From Heterobilharzia americana (lineage: Eukaryota; Platyhelminthes; Trematoda; Strigeidida; Schistosomatidae), in NCBI GenBank assembly GCA_944470555.2, contig OX104128.1:38423920-38487919 (forward strand): 64,000 bases of DNA. Direction: 5' to 3'. How positions within the stretch are numbered: the first letter of the stretch is position 1; each line of letters begins with the position of its first letter. The notes under the pieces were generated by a model. It made no database searches, was not told the origin of the DNA, and saw nothing but the letters and a program-made list of their open reading frames with translations. The position numbers and the translations under genes are program-made. Positions 24,905 through 36,377 of the stretch are shown piece by piece.

Positions 24905-25860
24905 CAGGACTTATGTCTACAGAAAGAAAATGTAATCAGTCTCTCGGTCGCGTGATAAATTTAGCTTGATCTTGTTTCATTACATAGTTCTTTGTTTTAC
25001 TCGCCATTGACCTCAGCTCACAATATTATGTGCGACAGGGTTAAGAGAGAATTCAAAGCCTCTGCTGTGTTACCATGCAAGGAAAGCACCTCAGAAGCAT
25101 TACGAAGAATTCTCAATAAGGCTGGGATTAAAGTGCCATTCAAACCAACAAACTCGCCCAGAAACAAGCTTTGTAGGTCAAAAGATCCTATCGATGCAAT
25201 TAAGCAAAATAATCTGGTCTACCAGATTCCTTGCAATGATTGCGAGGTCAAATACATAGGTCAAAGCAGTCGACCAGGGTCGATTAGAATGAAAGAACAC
25301 AAAAACTTAGCTAAATCAAGATTAGTATATCATAATAAGATAAGAAATCTAAAGAAAAACTCAGCTTTAGCTCTGCATGCGATGACACATAATCACACAG
25401 TAGGGTCGGATGGGGCGACAGTGTTGAAAACTAACTTAGTTGGGTGGAAGGAGAGATTGATAACCGAATCTTTGTTTATCGAATCCACACCAAATACATG
25501 AAATCGAAATGATTCTGCACCTACCCCAGATATATGGAAAATTCTACTACCCTTGTCATCACAGAGAAGGAGAGAAAATTAGGAATATATAAAGTCTGTC
25601 TCGAAGTTTTGGAGTCACCTGATATGATTATGGACGATAAATTGTGTCCAAAACGTTATCCAGTAAATGCTACTGTTTCACTGTGTGATATTTCTAATAA
25701 ACAGACTAAAATGGAATTACAATCGACCACAGTGAAAAAGTTTTACCCTTATATTATGTATTTCACTCCTTCGCATGTTATTAGTTATTCCATTTCTCAC
25801 ATTTCTTACTTTCTCTGTACAACTAATTAGGGAAGCTTCTGGTGTATAACATAGAAATTA
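24905..25860 (+). pseudogene. Penelope-like element: GIY-YIG endonuclease frame and tail (possible intact 3' coding end)
   Basis: The 169-residue frame at 24992-25501 is the best preserved Penelope-like coding segment here. It has LRRILNKAGIKVPFKPTN and the cysteine-bearing LCRSKDP, followed by the GIY-YIG domain: VYQ at residues 76-78, KYIGQ at 87-91, R98, then KEH at 101-103. LALHAMTHNH and the terminal ITESLFIESTPN follow. RT is absent, so the copy is 5'-truncated and cannot be autonomous. The tail continues past 25600 and holds a hammerhead-like motif. The same protein end occurs at 27480-27720, broken by stops. The Schistosoma Penelope-like lineage is the family I recognise. Confidence 0.85.
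25618..25663 (+). ncRNA. Hammerhead-like motif in a Penelope-like tail (degraded)
   Basis: CCTGATATGATTATGGAC, an AT-rich loop, GTCC, AAAACGTTATCC. Stem II (GGAC with GTCC) is kept, but the GAAA box and the first core segment are mutated. It aligns with the motifs at 25960-26008 and 27850-27897. Confidence 0.45.
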
Positions 25861-26060
25861 GAGTGAAGTTAAAGGCTACTCTAACAAATGGTAGAATTCA
25901 ATTCCATATCAGATTTGTTTATTTGATTTATGACACACAGCCATCTAGTATTATTTACTTCATGACGTTTCGAGCATAAATTATTACTGCTCATAACCAT
26001 ATCAATGTAATCACACTACTTTCAACATTCGCTTTTTATAGTCCTGTCACATCTTATACT
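25861..26060 (-). repeat. Penelope-like tail in inverse orientation with hammerhead-like motif
   Basis: The minus strand matches the tail at 27740-27990. The motif at 26008-25960 (minus) keeps a 5-bp stem II (GAGCA with TGCTC), then GAAAC and GTC before ATGAAG. The first core segment reads GTTATGA where CTGATGA is expected, which is two substitutions. Confidence 0.65.
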
Positions 26061-26094
26061 TTGTTTCTATTGGTAGTAATCCAATTCGTCCGTA

Positions 26095-26629
26095 ACTACT
26101 GGTGATTTCCTCACGCACATAAACCCAGTAGCAGCTGAAATCCAATTCAAGGAGAACTACTTGTGTTGAATTGCAGGAAAAAAATGAAGGACAGACGGTG
26201 GTTGGGATAATACTGTCTACACAAAACCGACACATTCCAACAGGTATCTAAACTTCAAGCCATCTCATCCACTATCAGTTAAGGCAGGTTTAGTCATATG
26301 TCTAAATGATAGAGCTAGAAAACTGGCCAGTCAGTGGAAATATTTAAACAAGGATTTGAAGCACATAAAACAAGCGCTAATAGTTAATCATTATCCATCA
26401 CACTTTACTGAGAAATTCGTACGAATATATAAGAAACGAAAATATAACAGTAGCACGAGAAGGAATAATAATGACAACACGAGTAGAAAGGAGTTCACAG
26501 CCTCCATTGTGGAACATGAGAAACCTTACGTAGGACCCTCATTGAAGCTGGAATTAGTATGGCATTTAAACTTACAAACTCATTCAGAGATAAGCTTTGT
26601 CGCCTTAACTATCGGATAGAAGCAATTAG
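26095..26629 (+). pseudogene. Penelope-like element, RT C-terminal part (left half of a split copy)
   Basis: In the plus strand FLTHINPVAAEIQFK, then DGGWDNTVYTKPTHSNRYL and SHPLSVKAGLV are followed by the RT thumb CLNDRARKL and HIKQALIVNHYPSHF. It then reaches the FKLTNS and KLCRLNYRIEAIR segment that precedes GIY-YIG. The reading frame shifts at least twice. The element stops at the duplicated AGCAATTAG and resumes at 27448. Confidence 0.8.
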
Positions 26630-27456
26630 ACTACGAAACATGCCCACTGAGTCATAGAAAAGAAATAATTCAGCGAAGAAAATTTTCTTTTTCGACGATG
26701 TCATTTTCTAAAGCTGTATAATCGTATTTATATGTATTATAAACACATAACAGTCTATTACAAAACAATAGGGTATAATTGTATCAATAACCTGGTGCTA
26801 AAAAACTGGAATCAAGAATGTAAAGTAGTTACGTAATAATCTAAGACAGTAGAAATAACGAGGAAGGCAAGGAGTTTGATAAGGTGAAAATTGTTGGTAG
26901 ATAAGAGTGTCCACCTGATAGATAGATGTAAAGAAGGTGAAGAATGAGAGAAGGGTCTTAATGAAGGTGAAAATAATGAACTAATTAATTATAATTAAAT
27001 CGAAAAGATGAAAGTGCTTCATCTAAAAATGAAAGTGTTAAGACCATGGTAAGATAAGAGATTGAATATACTTGTTTTGCACGCAGAGATCAGGCTTGAA
27101 TTGATGAATTGCCAGTGCTTCTGATGTGCACAACTGTCGAAGGCGTACTCCTTTTGAACTATTCCATCTGACACGACAAATGACACTGAAGGAGGATTCT
27201 GGTCTAGCTTTATGTCCAGAGTTGACCAAATGTTCAAGAATTGAACTATTAATTGATTTATATTCTCCCCTCGACAACCATGCAGGACAGTGCTCAGAGA
27301 TAAGTTTAAAAAGCGTGCGCTTTGTGGGGCCTGTATAACTAGATCCACAGGAGTAAGTAAATTTGTAGACACATTGAGGTGGCCCAAAGTGGCAACTTGT
27401 CTTTAACGCACTCGGGAATGAGTTGTTGACTAGAGAAGCTGAACTGCAGCAATTAG
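26621..27456 (-). mobile_element. 818-base Penelope-like insertion flanked by a 9-base target duplication
   Basis: AGCAATTAG occurs at 26621-26629 and again at 27448-27456. Between the two copies lies a 5'-truncated Penelope-like element on the minus strand. Removing it rejoins the interrupted host element: IEAI on the left and the QNNLIKKIPC region on the right are adjacent in the related copy at 24992-25501. The direct duplication and the continuous flank make this a documented insertion, younger than the element it entered. Confidence 0.85.
26630..27447 (-). pseudogene. Penelope-like GIY-YIG 3' end (nested copy)
   Basis: On the minus strand CVYKFTYSCGSSYTG corresponds to the GIY-YIG core, with YTG in place of YIG. 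ISEHCPAWLSRGEYKSINSS, ILEHLVNSGH, RLRQLCTSEALAIHQFKPDL and SLILPW follow, with the stop near 27038. The frame is open from the GIY region to the stop, so this is a recent copy. It is truncated just upstream of the endonuclease. The tail (about 26650-27000) matches that of the copy at 19767-20405. Confidence 0.85.
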
Positions 27457-27990
27457 CAAAATAATCTAATTAAGAAAATTCCATGTAATGACTATAGGAT
27501 CAAGTACAAAGGTCAAACTACCCGGTTGGGGTCAGTTATATTAGCGGAACATAGGATCGACAAGATCGATAATCTCGAAAATAACTCAGATAATGCGATG
27601 CATGCATTAACACAGAAACACACAATAGGGGATGATAAAACCAAAGTACTGAAGTCAAATATGATTAGATGGAGAACGAGATTGATTACTGAATCTTAGT
27701 TCATCGAACCAACACCCAACCCAACAAATGTAATAGGAATGATGCAACACATATACCAGATATATGGAAAATTTTACTATTAATAGAAACAAAGAATGAT
27801 TAGGCATCAGGACTATAAAAATCAGATGTTGAGAGTGGCGTGATTACGTTGATATGGTTATGAGCAGTAGTAATTTATACTCGAAACGTCATCAAGTAAG
27901 TAATACTAGATCACTGTGTATTATAAATCAAATAAACAAATCTAATATGGAGTTAAATTCTACCACAGTGACCAAGTTTCACTTAATAAT
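27448..27990 (+). pseudogene. Penelope-like element, GIY-YIG and tail (right half of the split copy)
   Basis: QNNLIKKIPCNDYRIKYKGQ (YKG for YIG), LAEHRIDKIDN, AMHALTQKHTIGDD and LITES, with stops, correspond residue by residue to the frame at 24992-25501. The tail to 27990 contains the hammerhead-like motif at 27850-27897. Together with 26095-26629 it forms one older element. Confidence 0.8.
27850..27897 (+). ncRNA. Hammerhead-like motif in a Penelope-like tail
   Basis: GATATGG, then TTATGA, a stem II (GAGCA on the 5' side, TACTC on the 3' side), GAAA, ACGTC and ATCAAG. The GAAA box and the GTC cleavage triplet are present. The CTGANGA segment is degraded to GTTATGA. Confidence 0.5.
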
Positions 27991-28237
27991 TTTCGTTTGT
28001 ATGCAACTGATGAATATTTGCAAATAAATTTATATTCTCCAAGTCTAGTACTTCTTGTACTGTCCAAATTTATCAAGTAATCCAAATTCAATTCAAAAAT
28101 CCTTAAAATTGAGGGTGAATGAAGTCCTGTATAATATGTAATATGCTAAGCTGAGTCCCACTATTACTTAGCCTAATATTAATAAAACCAAATATAAGTA
28201 CAGATAAGATAATTTACTTCATTTTCTTTGATCACCT

Positions 28238-29180
28238 GATTATTATTATTATTTTCCCCTTGGGTTCCTAGTGGAACATAGGGCTTCAGTAGCACGTCGC
28301 CGTCGCTATTTCACTCTCTTCCCTTCAGTCTTTTGAACCTTGCTCCACGACTGCCCACAAGCTTTCATATATTTCTCACACGATTTCCTCCATATCACCC
28401 TCGGACACCCAACTCGTCTTTTTCCCTCTGGGTTGCACTTGACGGCATGAGGCGTAGTGTCCCCAGTCGGCCTTCTCATTGTATGCACAATCCATCTCCA
28501 CTTTCTGCATATTTTTTGGGCGATAGGTTCTTGGTTGGTTCGTTCCCAGAGTTCCTTGTTGTTTATTCTTTCTGACCATCTGAGCTTCAGTATTGAGCCA
28601 GCTGTTGATGAATATCTGTAGCTTGTTGGAAACTGTTTTCATGACACGCAAGTCGCTGAACCATATAGCAGTACTGACTTGACATTGGTGTTGAAAATCC
28701 GGATGTCATTCAGGCTTTATGCTGAGTGCAGCAGATCTCCACACTGATTTCAGGTTAATGAAAACCTGTCTTGCTGTGTTTCCGATCCTGGTTTTGACAT
28801 CCTCGTCTGTGCCACCTGTAGTTAAAATGATGCTGCCTTGCCTAGATAGGTGAAACAGACTACTTCCTTTAGGTTCCTCTTGTTTTTGGTGATTGATGCT
28901 TGTTATTGATGCTGTTGTTGGTTGGGTATCTTCATCACCTCCGTCTCCTCTACATTCACTTAAAGTCCCGTCTTCGCTGCCATGCCTCTTCTGTCAACTT
29001 GTTAGTTTTCACCTGTAGATCTTCGAGTTTGTGCAACATTAGACACAACTCATCGGCGAAATCCAAATCTCATCGATGCAGCCATTGTATGCCCATCTTC
29101 TCACAGCTCCTCATGGGTTGCTGCATGACCCAGTCCACCACAATCAGGAAGATCATCGGTGATAGTAGGCGGCAGCCTTG
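28238..29180 (-). mobile_element. Family A RTE-like retrotransposon, 5'-truncated
   Basis: A minus-strand copy with the AAT-type tail at 28242-28254. It runs through the C-terminal domain and the end of the RT: the FADDL-type catalytic site is recognisable on the minus strand near 29050-29065 as FADEL. It is truncated at 29180, exactly where the 3' end of a family B element begins. Confidence 0.85.
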
Positions 29181-29800
29181 TCTTACGGTCCGAGTTGCCA
29201 CACCTCATATCACCATATCAAGTAAAAAAGCAGTGAAGTGGAAGATGAAGAGAAGAAACTTCAGTCAAAAGAAATATAAAGTACGAAAAGAAAGAAAGAA
29301 AGAATGACAAAATGGTGAGATTAGGTATAGCTTTAAGATGAGGATAATGTGTGTATGCATCTGCACTACTGACATCAGTCCTCAGCTACATCACCTAAAG
29401 TCAGTCCCAAACCACTGGTTTCTCTTGTCTCACGGACACCAAATGGCTGGTTTGCATGGCCTGACATAGCTCAAATCAACGGTCGGAGACTTCATACACT
29501 GATGTCATGTTTTAGTCTGGCCACCTTGAACCTTTTTCTAGTCTGAACCTACTTCATCCAATATTGTGTGATGAGGCAGATGGTGGCTAGGCATACGTGA
29601 CACGTGTCTCAACTATTTCAGTTGATAAAGATTCACAACCATGTCAGATGACTTACCTCGTTCCCGTAAAACTCTACACCTGACTTCCGCGTTACTCACG
29701 TGGTGACACCATTGTAATATGGCCTATACTACAAAGGTAACGGTGGTCAAATACCTGAAGCCTTCTCATGTCTTGTCATGTCAGGATAATACTGGAATCC
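29181..29800 (-). mobile_element. Family B RTE-like retrotransposon, 3' part
   Basis: The minus strand aligns with 40736-41340, starting at the same base of the family B 3' end (GGCAACTCGGACCG on the minus strand). It carries a remnant of the C-terminal domain and a 3' untranslated region with a GAAAGAAAGAAA tract. No frame is intact. Confidence 0.8.
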
Positions 29801-30599
29801 GATACCAAAGAGTGGTCAACGGTAACCCTCCCCTATAATTTTGATCTTTTTGGGTTACCTAAAGGAACTCTGAAGATGTGTGTAAGCATGCTTGATAAGG
29901 CAACAAAATGTACAAAGCAGTGAAACCTATGTATGCTTGACTTTAATACAAGAATATCGATCATTTATTTGTGGATGAGTTAACCTGGTATTTATATCAG
30001 TGCTAGCAACCCTTATTCAGATGAAACTTGGCGTTATATTTAGTCTGCTGTAGAAACAGTGATGATGATAGCTAGTAACCTACAACTAAAAATTAACTAC
30101 AGACAGTAGATTAAAGTAACACGGTCGAAGATGATTGCCGATAGAAGACTCACTCTAACTGGCGTTCATCACAGAGAGGAAAGAATGCAGCATAAAAGTA
30201 AACAGACTAGTAATCATCTTTACAACTTCTGTCCTTTATATCTGACTGAAGTTAAAACAGGACTTAGTGAAACTTTCCCAGACGTTTTCAAGGTTGTTGG
30301 TTAGAAATTACTGGTTGCAGATATACTGTTGAATATGATCCCACATACATTTCACTGTTAAGAGATTGACTAACTACCTAAGGTGCTGTAGATATGTCCG
30401 ATAAAGTAGAGTATTGATAAAGTGCATTTTCTGAATCGAGTTCGCTTACGCAATCTCATGAAAGCATGTGGCAACATATACAGAATTTTCATCTGAGATG
30501 AGGCTGAAATGGCCTATAATTCTTAACCTATGATCGCTTCCTGTTAGTTTCCGAGTTATTAAATCACTATATAATGGAAAATTCTATTCAAAGTACTGG
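29801..30599. other. Unannotated spacer
   Basis: No recognised gene or repeat. Confidence 0.4.
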
Positions 30600-30879
30600 T
30601 GTAATGGGCGTTGCTGATAAGAATGGATATAAGTAGTATATATTTAGAGGGTGACAGAAATCATAGGGAATTACCAGCAATGGGTTACGATTCAGCCAAG
30701 AAAAACGGAAGACACAATGCAGGTGTATGAAGAGCAAATCAAGAAAAAAGCAGATTAGGGAATGAAGCCCACTTTGTAAATGATGGTTTTAGTGCAAGTT
30801 GTACCGTATTTAGCGACTACTGTCCCACTGATTCACAACAAGCATCCCTTCCTTCGTACTTGTCTTCTTGTTTCCTTCA
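30600..30879 (+). repeat. LTR of a Ty3/Gypsy-like element
   Basis: It begins TGTAATGGGCGTTGCTGATA and ends in TTCCTTCA (TG...CA). The following ATTGGTATC could be the primer-binding site. About 75% identical by eye to the inverted copy at 31451-31718. Confidence 0.75.
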
Positions 30880-30881
30880 AT

Positions 30882-31450
30882 TGGTATCTCTGCTTTTGGA
30901 CGTGAGGAAGATTCCGTGGCCTGAAGAATTCGAGGATGGAGACACCAAGGTTTTTCTCAGGGACTTCGAGTCGGTTGCGGAACTGGTGGGTGTCCGGGAT
31001 CCAGGAGCGAAGGTGTTGGTGGTGGTGGTACTTGGCACGTTGCTGAGGGGTAGAGCGAAAGCAGCGTATGACGGTGTGGAACGTGGAGAGGGGAAAGATA
31101 CTTAGCAGAGAATGGTTGAACGACTGGAAGTGGAGTTGGGCAACGCAGCGTACAGGGAGCTGTCGATGCAGCAGCAGTTCCGGAGCAGGAAACTTGGAAT
31201 AGAGGAAGATCTGCTGGTATTGCCAGTGAAGTTGGCTGAACTACTTCGACCAGCATTTCACACGTTGGATTAGGATTCCCAAGAACAGTTGTTGGCTGCA
31301 CAGTTCACCGAAAGTGTGCTGAATACCATTGTCCAGCAGCTACGACTAGTCAATGCAGCCCAACCCATGGATTTTAGTGAGATGGCCAAGTTGACCAGAC
31401 AACTGATTGATACGGCAGTAACCGCAATGGAGTCACCAGAGGTAAATGAC
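30882..31450 (+). pseudogene. gag: Ty3/Gypsy-like gag fragment
   Basis: One frame, interrupted by stops near 31103 and 31272, reads IPWPEEF, then VFLRDFESVAEL, LLRGRAKAAYDGVE, VERLEVELGN, QFRSRKLGIEEDLL, LAELLRPAFHTLD, LLAAQFTESVLNTIV and RLVNAAQPMDFSEMAKL. The order and spacing match the capsid part of schistosome LTR-retrotransposon Gag. No nucleocapsid zinc knuckle, protease or polymerase follows, because an LTR in opposite orientation starts right after VND. It cannot produce particles. Confidence 0.75.
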
Positions 31451-31718
31451 TGAAAGGAACAAGAAGGCAGGTATGAAGAGTGAAACGTTTATTGTCAACT
31501 AGTCGTTAAATATGGTACACCTCGCACTAAAACCGTCGTTTGCAAAATGTGCTTCATTTCCTCTTCTGCTTCTTCTTGATCTGCTCTTCATACACCTACC
31601 TTGTCTCTTGCGTTTCTCTTGGCTGAATCCTTACCCATTGCAGGTAATTCCCTATGACTTCTGCCACCCTCTCAACATATACTACTTATATTCCTTCTTA
31701 TCAGCAACGCCCACTACA
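31451..31718 (-). repeat. Inverted LTR copy of the same Gypsy-like family
   Basis: Read on the minus strand it begins TGTAGTGGGCGTTGCTGATA, holds GACAATAAACG (possible polyadenylation signal) and ends GTTCCTTTCA. It faces the LTR at 30600-30879. No clear duplication of 4-5 bases flanks the pair. Confidence 0.8.
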
Positions 31719-32244
31719 TTGGTAACACACTTTTTTTTAAACTTTTTATGAACATAAAATTCAACAGTTTGGAAAAATCTGAACAACTCACTTAAAACTG
31801 TGAAATCAGACTAGCTGAAGAAAATAGACATTCTCCGTAGTTTAGTGGACACAATTTTCAAACTACCAGCCAAGAGGAAATGGTCTACACCAGAATTACT
31901 TTGAAAAGGAATTGCATTAAGATTCTCTTTTTAAAATACTTTGGATGTGAAATTTGAGTATCGGAAAGAAAAAAAACCAACCAGTTGATAGTTTGTTGCC
32001 ACCGATAAACTGTAAAGTAGTTTCCCTTACAAACTGACATCAGTTACATGACTGTTGAAAGCACGGAAGTGTTAGGAAACTGTTTTGGGACTCTTCAGAA
32101 GTACACACACCTGCAAATCCGTGGTCGATGGAGCACACGACTATGAAGTCTCGGAGCAAGCTGATCACCACTCACCCACTAGGTGGGAAGTCAGTGATCT
32201 ACGATTCCATACAGTGATTTATTACCTTGACTTTAAAATGTACA
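31719..32244. other. Unannotated spacer
   Basis: Nothing certain. The last 160 bases may be an upstream, decayed part of the following Penelope-like copy. Confidence 0.4.
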
Positions 32245-32950
32245 GAACTACCTCAGAAATCACGACAAGATAACTGAGACTACTTGGAATTGGTGTGGCT
32301 CATAAACCAACTAATTCCCTCCAAACATTAATATGCAGACCAAAGGATGCAACAACCAAAGAAGACCAACCGAACACCATTTAGAAAATCAACTGCAATA
32401 ACTGTAGTCAACACTAAATTAGACAAAGTGGTCACCCTCTTAGCCTTCGTCTACATAAACATTAATTGGCTATTAAACGCCACGACATTTCGTCACTCAT
32501 TTCAATGCACGTGGATAAGAACTATGAAGATGAACTCAATTTCGACAATGTAGAAATTTTGGATGGAGAGAGGAAACATAATGAATATCAGCGAATTCTT
32601 AGAAGCTTGGGATTCAGGTCAGTCAGTCAGTCAGCAATCAACACATGTATAGACATAGACTCAATCTATCAACCAATAAGAAAGATGATAAACGACAGAA
32701 AGGTGATAGGTGAAGCAGAGGAACAAGCAGCCAACAGGAAAGTCTATACAGTCAGTGACACAACAATCGAAGGGAACAATCATTCACAGACGACTTCGTC
32801 AAGGCAAGCAAGCTACTAAATCACTCACGGAGAGATATAGATAGCTCACTTCATACTGAAGTTAGTGCTAATGATGTCGTCCAGAAAGACAATGAAAGCT
32901 TCACGATTAAACAACCCAGCTCAGAGAACACAATACAACCAAGACTATCT
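32245..32950 (+). pseudogene. Penelope-like element, GIY-YIG domain (sublineage 2), broken
   Basis: In the plus strand HKPTNSLQTLICRPKDATTK is followed by the GIY-YIG core with stops at both key places (TI-stop-KINCNNCSQH-stop-IRQS). LAIKRHDISSLISMH, FDNVEILDGERKH and IDSIYQPIRKM come next. The same protein is on the minus strand at 62069-62461 with the YIG intact. The flank shared with 61880-62069 extends to about 32945. Confidence 0.8.
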
Positions 32951-33499
32951 CATGAATGTTTATTTTATGACGAACTTCTTTGTCAACAAAGTATTTAGAT
33001 TGTTAGCAGAAGGATGATAACTTAGAAATAATTTTTTTTTAAAAAGTTTTCGTTTTACCATCTGTTCAGTAAGTTCATTGCATATGTTTCCTTACTTTAA
33101 AAATGGATCTTAAACAATCAATAAGATTCAGTGATTTAATTATTCAGTTCGATCCGAAAGAAATGAAGTTTACTTTTCAATCAGACAGTGAGGCATAATT
33201 AACCTTTTTGCAATGTTTTCAGTTTTATGTTTCGGCTGCAGCCGCTAATGTGAATTGTAATATATTACTTAGTTGTCACTATCGTTTTCATTTCTAAATG
33301 ATTATTCTATTAAAATCATCGTTTCTGAATCCACTAACAACATTTCATGATCCTTAAAGACAACGTTTTCACAGCAAGTTCCACATAGAATAAAAGGCTT
33401 ACTGCAAATGTCTATCGATTTTGTGATCTAATTCGGGTAGTTTTTATGTTAAAATCTATAGTTTTCTGGTGTTTGAAACGATGGGTACCGGTTTTGAGT
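32951..33499. other. Unannotated AT-rich spacer
   Basis: No feature recognised. Confidence 0.4.
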
Positions 33500-33610
33500 A
33501 TTATTAGGAATGATTTCACTCACTGAGAAGTAGGAACATCCAGGTGACGGGTCCCAAATAGGATGAAACGTGCATTCTGGATTCCACTACTGGCCATTAT
33601 CCACCATTAC
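33500..33610 (+). ncRNA. Smα-like hammerhead SINE, degraded
   Basis: CATCCAG, then GTGACGG where CTGACGA is expected, GTCCCAAATAGGAT, GAAAC, GTGCATTC, and CTGGATTCCACTACTGGCC. Stem I (CCAG with CTGG) and much of stem II remain, but the first catalytic segment carries two substitutions, so it should be inactive. Confidence 0.7.
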
Positions 33611-33994
33611 TATAATTTATGATGGTTGCTTATATGAGAAAAGCTAAATATTATTGGGAACGCCATACTTTTCGTGAACGGTATGAGCAGGAAAGTATTT
33701 CAAACTATGAAGATTAACAGGAGATATTTACTTTTATAGGATAGTAAGGAAGGTCTAATTTTCTGTTCCAAATTTAAATGAGACGTCTTGTGGGTAAGGT
33801 CAATTTTTATGTTTAAGGAGGCACTTCAATAAAAAGAAGTAGAGCTTTTCCATCTCTGCATATGAAGCGTGTTCCAGAAAGCGTATCTTATTCAAAGTCT
33901 AGTGTCCTGCATATTTGAATACTTATTAGAAAGGTAACCATTACGAGCCATACAGACTTTTTTGTCAAAGAGAATAAAAGTAACCACAAGCTTG
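33611..33994. other. Unannotated spacer
   Basis: No feature recognised. Confidence 0.4.
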
Positions 33995-34410
33995 GTGTAG
34001 CCATTTGAAATACAGTGGTCACTAGCTGGAATCCGGCTGCTGTTCAAATTTTCATTTCACCTCCGATCATCATGTAGTATCAATACTAGTCTCCTGGACC
34101 ACGCCCATCTCACATAGTCAAATGATAACCAGTATGATACTCCAACTCTCTAATTCAAGTACATTTCCATTGGGATGAGATATCCTGACTAAATAGTCAG
34201 GACAGGACTGATCAAGTCGTAGTAACACCTCATGAATTCACATGGTAGTCGGACAAAACTCTTGATGATTGAAATGAAATAAAAGTGTGATCAGCAGTCG
34301 GACCTCATAGGTGAGTTGATAGAGCATCGTGTGGTGAAGCCGGTGGTTGTTGGTTGGAATCTGGCTGTGATCCATATTTTCACTCCACCTTCAATCATCA
34401 CCCAGTATAA
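33995..34410 (+). repeat. Family D composite: partial tRNA-like unit, linker, full tRNA-like unit
   Basis: A partial unit (33995-34080) ends in TTTCATTTCACCTCCGATCA. A linker of about 185 bases follows, with a small hairpin (TCCTGACTA with TAGTCAGGA) near 34190. A second unit (34264-34410) has GTGAGTTGATAGAGCATCG. The linker and second unit recur in inverse orientation at 36378-36706 and directly at 42285-42640. Confidence 0.75.
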
Positions 34411-36377
34411 GAACTAATACAAATGACTTTTCCTGGACACTGAACATGAAAGGAACTTCCTGAAATCTTTTCATGCAAATATTATCATCTGTAAAAATAT
34501 TTAGTTTTTAGCTGAATGCCCCACTTTCAGTTATAATGTAACATTTTATAACTACTACCACCCATATTACTGTTACAAAAACATAAAGATACAGATTATT
34601 GACTCATCAAGATAATACATTGTATAAACTATGCACATTGGGAAGTATGACTGTTAGTGGTCATACTTTCTTTCACAAAACAGTTAGATTTATATCACGT
34701 CTATACTAAATTCATTTGTATGTAAATGTCCGTTTAGCAATTTATGTTTAACCATAGTAAAAGTTAGTTAACAGATCATAACTGTACTTAATCGAACAGT
34801 ATTCAGATGGCGTGAAAACATGAGTTGCAAATGCCTATCAGAGGGTTACTATTGAGTTTACAACTACCCACGAAGAGAAAGCCATCAACTAAACTACCAC
34901 GTTTTTTTTTTTACTTAAAAGGGATTTAAGCGTTCAAAGAAGGCCTTTTGCTACATTGTCCAACATCAGTTTTATAAGTGCTGGAAAACATCTCTTGGCA
35001 CTGTTATTACCGTTGATGCTTAAAACTTATGTTGATTTAATTTACATCAGTCTAAAGACAAGGTCAAAGGAATTAGAAGGGTAACAAAGATGAAAATCAC
35101 CTTGCAGTATACCTGTGACTAGTTTATAACAACCGTCAGTTATGTCGGTTTTGTCTTAGAATCCACCTTTTCATCCTGCTTCAGAATACAACTAAATGAT
35201 TCATTAAAATAGAAGAAGCTAGAAAGGGAGATACTTTGGAGGAATTGCACCATTACAATGCTGATACAGCCTACGCCAATTTAGACACACACACACACAC
35301 ACACTCTCTCTCTCTCTACATAAATTCTATCAAAAATGAATACCCATACGATGAAATTCATGTTAGTATCCTTTCATTTCTGTACTTTTTTCTATTGAGT
35401 CACAAAAATTTTGACGGGAAAGTAACTAAAAAATGTTAAATCTGAAGAGAAAAAGTCATAATGAAACTGTATATTTGTCTGTGAAGGGTAATTTAACACT
35501 AATATCCACCTGCCATTTTACGAACTCTTAAAGAATTGTGTTGAACCATTGTGAGAGGTTACCAGGGAAAGTGTTATCGAACACCATATGGTCTGGCTAT
35601 CCGAAAGTGAGCATAAAACAATAACATAATCTGTTAGTGAAAACTTACAACAATAGGGTTTTTCGTATTCTTGTTGTTTCATCTTTCAAAGTAATCTAAA
35701 GGTCTACGCTGAACTACTTCTCCAAAGGAATACGTTTTCACCACCGTCATAAAGGAGTAACTATATATTACTGAAAATGTAGACGATGTACTTGGAAACT
35801 TTTTGTAAATTCTCTTCCTCTACGATAATCTTTCAAGTTAATTTTATTCCACTACACTATGCTATTTTATCTCGTTATTATTACGATTACTATTCCATAC
35901 ATTATAACAACACTTGACCCTTATTTTGAAATTTTTCTTATTTCGTGTACTTAATCCACTTCAATCCGTCTTATCTCCATCATAAACGTAATATCTGGAA
36001 TTTTTTTAGTGCAACCAACTAACTATTTATGTTATGTAAATACAACTATACAGTTTGGTAATAAGTTTGTTGAAAGGCAAAGTTTCTACTGTTAAAAAAA
36101 AACAACCTTAATCTTCGAAAAATTAATTCACTTCAAGCTTGTATTCTAAACTTAGAATAATAAAGCACTTATAAGTAGAGAGATTCATTTTTCACGAAAA
36201 TTACATTATCTACGGACTAAAAGTTTAACAATATAAGCAGCAATAAACTTAAAGGTTTAAAGTATCCTTTCCTAACACTATGTCTATCAAGTAGTAAATC
36301 AGTCTAGCATATTGAAGACAAAAAATGTCTAAAATCTACTCTTCTAGGATAAATTCTTCAACAATTCTAGTAGTTAT
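34411..36377. other. Unannotated AT-rich stretch with a CA/CT microsatellite
   Basis: Apart from an (AC)n(TC)n tract at 35285-35317, I see no gene or repeat in this 2 kb. Confidence 0.5.

Noticed and set aside
30600..31718. Complete LTR retrotransposon
   Set aside because: Only gag is present, it has stops, and the second LTR is inverted.
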